Below are positions 48,573-59,084 of a DNA stretch of 64,000 nt, one piece after another (the stretch's first letter is position 1; each line of letters starts with the position of its first letter). The position numbers and the translations under genes were made by a program. The notes below the pieces were generated by a model. The model did not search any database, was not told where the DNA came from, and saw only the letters and a list, made by a program, of their open reading frames with translations. Origin of the DNA: Coprinopsis marcescibilis (taxonomy: Eukaryota > Basidiomycota > Agaricomycetes > Agaricales > Psathyrellaceae). The stretch covers positions 27,497-91,496 of the forward strand of contig ML210267.1 of NCBI GenBank assembly GCA_004369085.1, written 5' to 3'.

Positions 48573-50002
48573 TCAAGGTTTGGAATTCACCTCGGTCATC
48601 AGCAGCTGTCTTCCCTGTTCCTGGATATAAGCCATTTCAGTGAGACTGATATGTGCGTTGGGGATCCGAAGGAGGCGTAGGCGATCCAGTGGAAGCGACC
48701 TGAGAAATGAATTGCGGATTGATTCATTGCCCCCACATCGTTGCGCGACTCCAAACATCGATACAAGCGAGCACTCAGGGCCCTCCATAGCAGCTCGCCC
48801 ACGTTGCTGAAGGTTTTGCAGTCGATCGCGCAGTTCCTTCTCAAGGTCTCCGACTGATGTGCCTCCAACATTCATCGCTTGCTGATATCGTCTACCCAAG
48901 GTATCGGGATCGACCAATTGGTGTAGTTCGCCTCGAATCTGCGTGACCGTAGACATACTCCTCCGGTATTTCTCCTTGATCTCGTGCTGTTCCAGAAGAT
49001 AGGCGCGGTAGACAGTTATGAAGTCGCACAGTTCTGGCGGTGGAGGCATAACGGGGAAGAGTGGCACTCGGCCAGGCAGGCTCGGAGCGTCCCAGTGGAA
49101 TTCCAGTAAATTAGGGAGGAGACCTTCCATCGTTGGTGGAGGAGGTCCCAATTCCGGGATGGTGGGGTAGTCGCTTGCCTTGAACGTTTGCGGAAGGGTG
49201 ATTTTCAGGGACTCGACGCCCGCGCAGAGGTCCTTGTGGCGTGAAGAGAGCATGGCGACGACGAAGCATAAACCCAGATACGAGTCTTTGGTTTTCTTGA
49301 CGGAGGAGTGACACGTCAATTCGAGATGCAGGGATAGACTTGGAGGGTACAGTTGGGAGATTCTGCTGGCAGCTAGTGCTGATTCCATGTCTGTAATTGG
49401 CCAAAGATGGTCCGGTAGATCCGTTCTATCGGTTTTGTCTCCGATTTCAATGCGTAGACGATGACAGGGTGGTTGTCGGGGGGTTTCGTATTCGGTTTCT
49501 AACGAGACTCGGAGATACATGTTGTTTGTGTCTTCTGGTAGGATGTTGTACTCTGGCGAAGGCGGAGCTGGACGAGGGGCTCGAATAAGAAGGGTCGGTG
49601 TAAATGGACTAGAAACTTGTGTCGACTGTTGTACTGTTTGAGGAGCCTCGCGGGTTTGTAAATCTGCATACACGGCTGGGCTAGTATCATCGGTGTCCTC
49701 GTGAAGCCTTTCGTGCTCGACTACCTGTTGCAAGTCGTTGGTGGAGGGAGTGTCACGGACTACGCGAGAAAACGAGTCAGGACCAGGCCAGAAGTCAATG
49801 AAGGGCCACCTTTCGACAACGCGGCGCAAGACTATTTTCGGAATAGCCAATCCAAGTTGCCACCTCAGAGTGTGGGGAGACAATCCAACTCCTCCCGATG
49901 CGAGGCTTTTCCCCACGGCGATTCCACCAAAGAACCACAACAAATAAGGGACCTTGCGGCCAAAGTTGAAGGAAAGGCACCGTTCACGGTCGAGCGGACT
50001 CC
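48573..50002 (-). CDS. Unknown protein with possible N-terminal helix and coiled coil
   Basis: A single large exon starts after a good acceptor (ctgctcttctttcag) at 50002 and runs open to the stop at 48573, 476 codons. The first exon with the start codon was not found; the nearest upstream donor (gctgtgaga near 50068) does not bring an ATG in frame. Near the N-terminus KVPYLLWFFGGIAVGKS may be a short membrane or signal-anchor segment. The middle part has long Pro-rich linkers (APRPAPPSPEYN, PELGPPPP). LEEH-like helices follow (LLEQHEIKEKYRRSM, LEKELRDRLQNLQQRG) that could form a coiled coil. I recognise no family. Leu-rich strands (SLHLELTC, SLKITLPQ, LLRIPNAH) recall the C-terminal part of fungal F-box proteins, but no F-box is seen. 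Confidence 0.6.
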
Positions 50003-50850
50003 CTGAAAGAAGAGCAGAAATCTAAACAAAGGTGTTAACGTTTGGGAGGTATTGGATCGGAAATTGTCTCACAGCCTGCATTCGATGATGTCTCTTGAGC
50101 TGGTACCTATATGTTATGCTAGGGTCCTAGAGACCTAGCAATTTGGATAATCTGGAGAGCAGGAGGTGGTTGAAAGTGGTTCGTATTCCGACATTTAAAT
50201 GAAAGAAAGACCATTTCAATCCACAAGCCTGGTGAACCACATGCGGCGGGTCCCTGGACAATAAGCTGCAAAGCTGTGGACCACAAGACCATCAACGTGT
50301 TGTATAGTGATAATTGCTAGACTTGTCTTCAGCCATTTATAGGCCCCCACAAGCGAAAGCTCCCCGACTTTTTAGTGCGGTCCGTTGGAGGAGAGCGCAG
50401 TCGGTGTTCGCGATCAGGAGGACGCGTAATCACTTCAACGTTCAACACGTTTCTTTCTATCCAACCTGCATAACTCAAGGGATAAACCGCGAGGGATGTA
50501 AGCACAACATACCTCGGATAATTCAGAACCAAATGTGGCTGTTGCAACTTCGGTATTTACCGGATATCGACCACTGGTTCCCGGACGCGGCCAAGGCCAT
50601 CATCCTTTCTTCTGGACCACCATGATCCTGACAGTATACCCAGATAACACGCCTGTTATCACTGGAAGTCACGTCGGAAAATGCACGGAATCGAGATGGG
50701 CGTTCTGGACAACAAGAATGTCGTACATGACGTCGAGGATGGGGCAACTTATTCTCACCCCTAATATACTTAAATGAAGTCGTCGGAACTTGGAGCCAGC
50801 AATACTGTGGTTCTTTCCTTGTCACTCGAACGCAGTGATCCCCGACCAGA
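50003..50850. other. Divergent intergenic region
   Basis: Should contain the 5' exon of the unknown minus-strand gene and the promoter of the aminotransferase gene. Not resolved further. Confidence 0.35.
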
Positions 50851-52782
50851 ATGCATCGAGCTCGCGTCGTCTTGCCAAAGTCTTTGCACAGGTACTACGA
50901 CGTCAGTGTCTTACTTGCATTTTGCTGACAACAAGTTTTGTTCCTATAGAACGCTGGGTGCCAGTGTTGTCCAAGCAAGACAAGGATGTGCTCTACCACG
51001 TCCGAATTATGCTACAACCAACTCAAAGGGTTCCATTCGGGCGATGTCAACCTCTGACTCCAAGCAAGCGATATCCAGCTACGACGAGCTGTACGACTTT
51101 GGTGTCCACCACGTAACCCACGGGCTGGGGAGAATCACGGCAGGAATCATGACCAAGGGCGATGGCTCGTATGTGGAGTACGCAGATGGGAGACGGATGC
51201 TGGATTTCACTTGTGGAATAGGTGTGACCAACCTGGGTACGTCCTACTGTTCGAATGTTGGGATGGGAGTCTGACTTTGATGTAGGTCATGCCCACCATC
51301 GTGTCAGCAGTGCTGCCGCAGAACAATGCATGAAGCTCGTTCACTCACAGGTACGATCACTTCGTGTCATCATGCTCGAAAGGCTTACCCGACCTTCGCC
51401 AATCATAGTGCAGCATAGCTCTACACGAGCCTTACCTGCGATTGATCGAGCGCCTTTTACCAATCATGCCCCATCCTTCGCTAGATTCGTTCTTCTTCTG
51501 GAATTCGGGATCTGAGGCGGTTGAGGCTGCTCTGAAGATGGCCCGGGTATTGACAGGTCGTCAGAACATCATCTGTATGCAAGGCGCCTACCACGGCCGG
51601 ACCTTTGGTGCCATGGCTGTCACCAAGAGCAAGACAATCTACTCAGAAGGTTTTCACCCCCTGATGGTGAGTAACTCCAATGTCACGCGATGATGAACGT
51701 TCGTTCTGACCATCTTGCATTAAGCCTGGTGTGTTTTCGATCCCGTACCCCTTTTGGCATCAAGCAGGGCTTCCACATGACACTCCCAGCCACGATCTAT
51801 CCACGCACGCCCTCACGCAATTGGATCTTGTACTCGCACAACAGACTGCACCACAGGACACTGCCGCCATCATCATCGAACCTGTCCTTGGAGAAGGTGG
51901 ATATGTTCCTGCGCCGGCCGAATTCCTCCAGGGCTTGCGGCAGATTTGCGACAAACACGGAATTCTGCTCATCATTGATGAGGTGCAGAGTGGATTTGGA
52001 AGGACTGGCACCTACTTTGCCATTGAGGAGAGTGGCGTTCGGCCAGATATTCTGTTGATGGCAAAGGGGTTGGGTAACGGCTTCCCAATCAGTGCTGTTG
52101 TCAGCCGCAAGGAACTCACGGATCGCTTGAAACCCGGATCGATGGTGTGTAAACTTTACACTTGCCTCCGAACCAACCTGATATAACGCTCTATAGGGTG
52201 GTACATATGCCGGTAATGCAGTTTCCTGCGCTGCAGCTGTCGCTGTCGCGGACGCCATTCGGGAGGAGCGCGTATTGGAAAATGTCCAAGCTCGGTAGGC
52301 CTCAATTCGCGTCTCACCTCACTTTCTGCCAACGCATGATCTATTTTAGGTCCAAGGAACTCTTCTCGGCTCTCAATGGCCTTCTGTACGACCCGACGAT
52401 TAGACCACACATCCTCGACATTCGCGGACGAGGACTGATGGTCGGCGTCGAGTTTGATAGCCCCCATGGAAGTGGCACCGGAGCACAATTCGCGACAGAC
52501 AATTTCCCGACCACAGAGACCATCAACACGCTCATCGCTGGATCCTCGCCGTTCAAGAATCGCAATGGCAAAGCGAAGGATGGAAACGAAATAGCCAGCA
52601 CTCCCAAGGGGATGGCCAGCCGCGTGGCGAAGAGGTGTATCGAGAAGGGCATGTTGATCCTGACAACGAGCGTGTTCGAGGTTATCAGGTTTATCCCGCC
52701 GCTCAATGTATCGAAGGAGGATTTGGCCAAGGGGTGCCAAATATTTGGTGAAGCTGTCAGAGAGGTTATCCGAGAGGGCTGA
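50851..52782 (+). CDS. Mitochondrial class III aminotransferase, GABA-transaminase-like
   Basis: Seven exons (50851-50891, 50950-51236, 51286-51350, 51409-51666, 51725-52144, 52197-52294, 52350-52782) encode 533 residues. The first 60 residues (MHRARVVLPKSLHRTLGASV) are Arg-rich without acids, a typical mitochondrial presequence. FFWNSGSEAVEAALKMAR binds the cofactor phosphate; GAYHGRT, IIEPVLGEGG and IIDEVQSGFGRTG (Asp contacting the pyridine nitrogen) are class III signatures, and the lysine in LLMAKGLGNG forms the Schiff base with pyridoxal phosphate. The enzyme transfers an omega-amino group, most likely from 4-aminobutyrate, to an oxo acid. A Gly/Asn-rich insert of about 45 residues (ASPFKNRNGKAKDGNE region) lies before RFIPPLNV. 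An in-frame ATG at 51051 would give a presequence-free form. Confidence 0.9.
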
Positions 52783-52939
52783 TGGATGGAAGTTGGGTCC
52801 ATATTTCCTGATTGTACTACGATATTCGCTTGGCGTTAGAAATCCACAATATGTACGATAGGGCGTCCGGATGGACATTATGCATACACACTTTGTACTG
52901 CAAGCTGTCGTTGCCGTTTCTTTTCATTTGGGCTGATTA

Positions 52940-54949
52940 ATGCCTCAGTCCGCTTCGCGATCCTCTGTGGCTACTCATGTCTCAGGTCCGTCTCCTCTGA
53001 TCTGTCTCGTCATCATCGTATTCTTATTATCATCTCCTTGCAAGCAGGCTCTCGCAAGGAACAACTACACCATGGATCTAGTCGAGCTTTCACAAACCAA
53101 TATGCCCCCGACATCTGAAGAAGAGACGATTGCCCTGGAACGCCTAACATCTCTCGACATCCGTCTCAGCAAACTCGACGAGCAGGTCTCCCTGGCTCAA
53201 CAAGTCGTGGACGAGCTCAAGCCTCAACAAACCCAGCTTCAAGAGAAACGGAGAACCTATGTTTCCATCATCTCACCTTTACGTCGCCTGCCATCCGAAA
53301 TCATTGTCGAAATCATGTTCTTCGCCGTCTGGAGCCCGCAACGTAAAGAAGATTTCATGATCAAAGGAGGACCACTCACAGGAGCCGATTCAACAAAAGA
53401 GCCAAAACAAAAAATCATACGACCGTATTGGCCAATCAATCCTGTTCGAAGTGCCAGTGGACGCACCCTCGGATTCGGCGAACAGGATAGCTTGGAATCG
53501 CATATGCTCCAGGTCAAACAGCTCTTGAATTTCATGTTAGTCTCGCAAAGGTGGCGCAGGCTAGCGCACGGGACACCACGTCTGTGGGCGCATTTTGAAC
53601 TCTCCCTCTACTCCGACAATCGGCCCCTGCAGTCCTTGGTTCCCCCCTTACAGATCTGGTTTGATCGGGCGCAAGAGTTGCCGCTATCGCTTAAGCTGGT
53701 GTATTCAAATGCGATTGTTGGCTCGGATTTGGAGACGGAGGTGTTTGCCAGGTTTCTGGAGAGGAATCGGAGGAGGTGGAAGGAACTGAGGTTGCATATG
53801 AATTGCCTTGGACCCTTGTTAAAGCTGTTTCAGCCTGGGCGTATGGAGGGGTTTCTGTCAAAGTTATCTTTGGATGACGTTGGTGGTGCACTATTGGATG
53901 GTGGAAGCAAGGGAGAAGGGGAGGAAGGTGGGCGTGACAAAAGTACTGATCCAACAGTTTGGGCGCAGCTGGAGACACTCTCCATCTTTGGAGAGTTTTG
54001 CCATGGTATGGGCTCAGCGGGCAATGGCAATTTGGATGATACTGGGAGCCAGGGCGCCGTGGAGGACCCTTGGCCTGTGGATGTGCTACCTAGGCTAGCA
54101 ACCTTCGACCTATTCTTGCCTTTTCAAACCGTCAGCAGCTGGTCTTGGATTCCCTGGTCGAGGCTTACGGAGCTCAAGCTTAGCTCTCGGGACGTGTACG
54201 ACGATTACCTCGGCATCTTGAAGTCCTGTTGCTCTCTCAAGCGATGCTACATCTCTTTTGAGCACTGCTATCTCTCCCGACGAACTGCTGCACATGATGA
54301 TGTGCAAGGCCATCAACCTATGGCTCAGGGGCAAAATCAGACCGAGCCTGTTAATGATGACTCAGATGTCGACAACAACGATAACATTGTCACTGCCGGA
54401 GGACATGAATCGGACGATGATGACGTTCACCTACTACACTTGGAAGAACTCATACTGGATCCCATCCAGCTGGGGTATATCGCGCCTTTTTTCTCAAGAC
54501 TTGTCCTACCCTCCTTGTCTCGCCTTTGCGTTCGCCAGGACAAACGGTATGAATCGGGTATCCTAGTTCCCGGAGAGACAATCGGACACGCTTTGATCAG
54601 GTTTATCCAGCGGAGTATCAACGGCGTCGCAGGCGACGAGGGTAGCGCATCAGGCTCACTTTCGACTCCCTTTTCGCTGAGGGTCCTCGACATGGATCTA
54701 TATGAACCTATTTTCCTCGAATACGTCTCGCCACAGATCAGCGACAGGAACTACGTGGAGATTTTCGAACATCTGGGGCTGTTAGAGGAGCTACACTTGA
54801 AGGACGGCGTGACAAGGGCGGGGTTCTTTGAGGCTGTGGGTAAACATGGGTTGTTACCAAGCTTGAGGACGATTTCAATTGACGTCGGTCAGGACGAAGA
54901 GGCTCGTCGCAGGTTTGAAGGATTTGTAAAGGCAAGGACGCTTGCTTAA
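52940..54949 (+). CDS. F-box-like protein with N-terminal coiled coil
   Basis: Open without introns from ATG 52940 to TAA 54949 (669 codons). The first 40 codons include a hydrophobic stretch (LICLVIIVFLLSS) that may instead be an intron (tctcag|gtccg...caag); a second ATG at 53072 (MDLVELSQ) is the likelier start. It is followed by a predicted coiled coil (LERLTSLDIRLSKLDEQV) and the F-box start SPLRRLPSEIIVEIMFFAVW, the arrangement common in mushroom F-box families. The body holds leucine-rich segments and an acidic Asp-rich loop (NDDSDVDNNDN). It would serve as a substrate adaptor for an SCF ubiquitin ligase. The target is unknown. Confidence 0.82.
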   Translation: MPQSASRSSVATHVSGPSPLICLVIIVFLLSSPCKQALARNNYTMDLVELSQTNMPPTSEEETIALERLTSLDIRLSKLDEQVSLAQQVVDELKPQQTQLQEKRRTYVSIISPLRRLPSEIIVEIMFFAVWSPQRKEDFMIKGGPLTGADSTKEPKQKIIRPYWPINPVRSASGRTLGFGEQDSLESHMLQVKQLLNFMLVSQRWRRLAHGTPRLWAHFELSLYSDNRPLQSLVPPLQIWFDRAQELPLSLKLVYSNAIVGSDLETEVFARFLERNRRRWKELRLHMNCLGPLLKLFQPGRMEGFLSKLSLDDVGGALLDGGSKGEGEEGGRDKSTDPTVWAQLETLSIFGEFCHGMGSAGNGNLDDTGSQGAVEDPWPVDVLPRLATFDLFLPFQTVSSWSWIPWSRLTELKLSSRDVYDDYLGILKSCCSLKRCYISFEHCYLSRRTAAHDDVQGHQPMAQGQNQTEPVNDDSDVDNNDNIVTAGGHESDDDDVHLLHLEELILDPIQLGYIAPFFSRLVLPSLSRLCVRQDKRYESGILVPGETIGHALIRFIQRSINGVAGDEGSASGSLSTPFSLRVLDMDLYEPIFLEYVSPQISDRNYVEIFEHLGLLEELHLKDGVTRAGFFEAVGKHGLLPSLRTISIDVGQDEEARRRFEGFVKARTLA

Positions 54950-55685
54950 CTATGGAATGAGAGTTTCGATGTTGAAATATATGAGTTCGGCGTATATTCA
55001 TGTTGAAAAGTTAAATTCGCCTTGCAATTTTCTTCCGGCGGCGACCCTCAAAGTTGATTCAAGGGCCCTTGTCCCCCGAGTCTTCAGTGCAGCTGACGAA
55101 TACGTCAAAGTTAAGCGCCCGGCAAATGCCAATGACCAACATAGGAAGCAGAATTTCGCTTCCCTTGCTTCCTTTTGTTACTTGCGCTTTGGCTGCAGTT
55201 AATGCTGATTTTGTCGCACTTTGCCCCTGGTAAATGTGGACAATGAGAACTAAGTACATATTATCGGAACAAAGCCATTTTAACCCACACTTCCACGATC
55301 GCAGGTTATCGGGGCATGTGTGCTACTATAGGATGTTGCAGCAGGTATGTCGCCCCATGACACGGTACCCGCGAGAAGGAGAATTAGACTACGTTGCAGG
55401 ACCGTCTACTGAGTTTATCACGCGAGATGCTGCGTAGTCTGCAGGAAAGTCTATGCCAAGTTTCAAAGGGTGGCTATGGCAAACATCCCCAACGACGCCC
55501 ACGAACGGCGAGCTTTCGGGGTTCTTGATCAACGGGCTTGAAGGCGGAGATATAGTCACAGACTGCAGGAGTGATAGCAAGCACCAAACCAAAGGACAAC
55601 CGATGATCGATGAGCCCAGCTGCACGCTCTTGGACCCCGAGTTCAATAATGGCTGTATACCCAACGTTCTCCGGTGCGCAGGGGG
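54950..55685. other. 3' gap between convergent genes
   Basis: No gene-like frame or repeat was found between the F-box and POP4 genes. Confidence 0.4.
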
Positions 55686-56774
55686 TTAAAGTTCGATGGT
55701 TTCCTTGTACTTAAACTTCTTGCCAGCACGTTCCGTAGACCTGAACCTAAACTGGTTGCCGTAGAGTTCGAATTGGAGGTGAGGCACAGCGCGGACGGTT
55801 TCTGATTGGGATGGGACGAGCCCCGGCCCCTTCGAAGGGGCCGCTTCCTTGGTTGTGAAAGTGGCGTCTGGAGGATCAGACAAAGACTGAGGTCCGAGAG
55901 TAGGCGTTGGGTATGGCATTCCATGTCGGAATGTGGCAGGAAGGGTCGAAAACACGGGTGTGGCGAACGTGAAAATTGAGTTCTGTTTTGGAAGAACTAG
56001 AGATATGTTGGAGCCGGAACCTTATACAGAGATGAAGTTGACATACGTTTCACCTGATCTTTCTCTGTGATCACTTTGAATGCGTTCTCCGTCTCGTGGA
56101 TGATGATCCCTTCCAGACCGATCAGGCACGGATTCTTCGCCTTCTTTACAGTCAAGAAAGCGCCATGGAAATCAGCTTTCAGCAATTTTGGATGCATATT
56201 CGCCGATGAAGGAGCCATTTTCGCCACAGATCCCTTATTGACTGCACCAGAGGGAGGTTGCGGCAGGCCAAGCAGCTCAGACATGTAACCCAACCAAAGG
56301 TGGTGAAGCGGGAGTAAACTCGCGAATCTAGTCAGAAACCGTCAACCTCAGGGACTCTGGCCATTCAAAGATGTAGGACGCACTTGATAGATTTGTTATC
56401 GAATTTCCACAATCCCCGTTCCTCTCTTTTCCGTTTCCCAATCAGCCCAAGTTTGCGCTGCTGTTTCTCCTTCTTCCTCTCCTGCTTCTTGCGTTCTGTC
56501 TCTTTTTTGAGTCTAGACTCGCGAGCGGGATTCTCCAAGAGTATTTGGCGACCTTTGACCCGATTGTTATACAGTGCAGTTGGGTCCGATGAGCCCGACA
56601 AGGAGGAGATCACGTAGGTCGGCGTGAACGGCGAGGATGAAGAGAATGTAGCAGTTGTCCGGACATTTTTCTTTGGATTTATGAGTATAATGAGATATGC
56701 GAGGCCATATCTAGTCTCACCTGCTTCGATTTGAAAGGTAGAGGGGCATATATGTCGATAGTTTGCTGGGCCAT
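55686..56774 (-). CDS. POP4: RNase P/MRP subunit POP4 (Rpp29)
   Basis: Exons 56774-56721, 56670-56384, 56327-56047 and 55996-55686 splice to 310 residues. The N-terminal third is basic, with ERKKQERKKEKQQRK, and is followed by KFASLLPLHHLWLGYMSELL, the hallmark of the family. The C-terminal half is an Sm-like barrel (DFHGAFLTVKKAKNPCLIG, GIIIHETENAFKVIT, LLPKQNSIFTFATP, LQFELYGNQFRFRSTER), as in archaeal and eukaryotic Rpp29. POP4 is a protein subunit of nuclear RNase P and RNase MRP, which process tRNA 5' ends and rRNA. It shares a 99-base intergenic interval with the divergent EngB-type gene. Confidence 0.9.
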
Positions 56775-56873
56775 GATGGTGGTCCAGGACGAACCTTCGC
56801 CGTCGCCGTGATCGCGTCTTTCCGCAACGTTGACCCGCAACCACCACCACTTTGCTCGACGTCCATCCATAGG
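56775..56873. promoter_or_regulatory. Compact bidirectional promoter (POP4 / EngB-type GTPase)
   Basis: Only 99 bases separate the two divergent start codons, so core promoter elements and both leaders must overlap or transcription must begin inside the neighbour. No TATA box is seen. Confidence 0.6.
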
Positions 56874-57825
56874 ATGCTCATTCACACTTCAAAATGCTCA
56901 GCTCAACTATTTAATGTCCTCAAAAGCAGGCCGTGCCTTCGCAGCTCTGTAAGAGCTAAATCGACGCTCTCCGCTGCCGAGCAGGTTTTCGCGGATCCTG
57001 GCGCCGCTGAATTCGTCGCCGCTGCTGGCTCCCTCAAATCGATTCCAATGTCTCAAGGTCTACCCGAGGTACGAAGGTCTATAACCATATCTTGTATGTC
57101 TACTAAAAATGCCACCAGGTCATCGTAACAGGTCAGCATTGAGCCCAAAGCTCCAGTGCTGTTCACGTCTGACGCGTATTTGATAGGAAGAGCAAATGCT
57201 GGCAAGTCTACGTTGTTCAACGCCGTCATAGCCAGGAAGGCTCTTCTACATACTAGCTCCAAGGCCGTAAGTAAGCTACGAAATCTGCATTTGAGTATGA
57301 CTTTAACGATATGACAGGGTAGGACGCGAGAGCTCAACTTTTTCCGTGTCGGCGAAGCACCAGGAAAGCTGCTCCTTGTTGACGCGCCAGGATACGGTGC
57401 TCGAGGACGCAAAGAGTGGGGTGAACTCTTCGATAACTATCTCGATACGCGCGAAGAGTGAGCATACAACCCAAAGCGTACCAATGCATCCCTAACCACC
57501 ACCGCAACGCAGACTCCGCCGCATCTATATTCTCTTCAACGCCAAACACGGTCTCAACAACTTTGACCGCGGAATGCTCGAGCACATATCCCAGAAACTG
57601 CTCTCCGCACGGGGTACCCAGCCCTTCACACTCCAAGCAGTCATAACCAAAGCAGACCTCGTACCCCCAGGCAAACTGTCAGAGGTGATCACGAAGATGC
57701 GCAAGGAAATCTTCGCCTCGGCTCCTCTCTGCCTTCCGCCAATCATCACGAGCTGCGAAATGAACCCGGCTTTTGGGGTGGACAAGGTTCGGGAGAGCAT
57801 CGCGCAAGCTTGCGGGTTCATTTAA
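56874..57825 (+). CDS. EngB/YihA-type GTPase, probably mitochondrial
   Basis: Five exons (56874-57068, 57119-57131, 57187-57266, 57318-57457, 57513-57825) give 246 residues; exon 2 is only 13 nt but is needed to keep the frame (reads VIVT). The N-terminus (MLIHTSKCSAQLFNVLKSRP) is basic and suits a mitochondrial presequence. GRANAGKSTLFNAV is the P-loop (G1), DAPGYG the G3 motif and TKAD the G4 motif; GRTRELNFF is the G2/switch I region typical of EngB. Bacterial EngB assists large ribosomal subunit assembly; organellar homologues are assumed to do the same in mitochondria. Confidence 0.9.
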
Positions 57826-59084
57826 GCCTCGACATCGAGCTGCGCTTGCACTCGATCCTTCTTTCGTGCCATGGGTTCTTTTCTACCGAAGCCTGGCACA
57901 CCCTCTATTCATCCACCGCATGGCCTCGAAAAGCTCCACGGCAGCCAGTCGCCCTTTATTCCAGCCACCAAGCCCCACCACGATTCCCAAGGACTGCACT
58001 AACCAGGCCCACCCAAATTTCCAGACAGAACACTAGACTCTGGCTCGACCCCCGCGGATATAAAGGTCTAACGCAAGCCATTTGCCATGGACTCTCATCG
58101 CGATATCCACTTCTTCGAAAAAAAAAAAACATCATTCGCGTTCGGGCAAGGCTCGGTTATCCGCCCATCTCACACTGCGTACCTGCTATTCGGAGCCCAA
58201 GGCATAGGTCCAAAAATCCGATTACGACGCGCAACCCACGGTACCGGAAGGCATTCAGCCCAATTACAAGACCTCCACGTTAAATGTCCAACCCTGGTCC
58301 AGGGAGCGAAGCGCCCCAATCAGGAGTCTTGACTCTGGGCTGCTGTCCAAATTGCATATAGCTTAATGTCGTTGATGTATGATGCAGCGTACGAAAACAA
58401 AGATGGTCGGCAAGATGGAAAAGACAAAGCTTGAATTGATTGAAGACGTTCCGTACAAATACAATCGGTATAATTTCTATTACTGTAAAGGATGTACCGT
58501 CGAGTGGTATCAATGGACATTCGTGAACAAAAGAGACCGTCGTCATAGCGTATAACATCAGAGGATATGTGAGTATGCCTGTAAGTATACAGGTGGTGGA
58601 AATGCCAATGGGAACGGATGAGATGAGTGTCAATGTCCGAGAGTGAACAAAAACAACAATGCCAAAAGCCCAACACAGCAGCCATATGCAAAAGGGAGAG
58701 ATAAAGGTGGGTGTAGGTAATATACACTATGAATGGGGCGTTAAAATAAGAAAATATGCAGCGTGTACTTATGTTTAAAGGGGTATGAGTGTGTTGAGTG
58801 TCGAGCTGTAGCCAAAAATTACGTAAGTGAGCGAAACGAAGAGAAAATGAGTGCTGCCAGGATATCGATGATGAACATGAACTTGAAGATGTAGATGATA
58901 CGGTCCGGTGCAAGAAAACAAAGAGTCAAGATGCAAGCGTGCCTAGATGCGGTGTTGAATGAGAGGCGAAGCGAAAATGGTGGGTATGGGTCGCTGCCAT
59001 GCAGATTGGAGGATCATAACAATGGTGCAAATGAAGAGATACGGAGAAGAAACCAATGAATCGGAGTCGGTCGATGAACTTCAT
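57826..59084. other. 3' gap with a poly-A run
   Basis: Region between two convergent genes. A run of twelve A residues occurs at 58118-58129. I see no gene. Confidence 0.45.
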
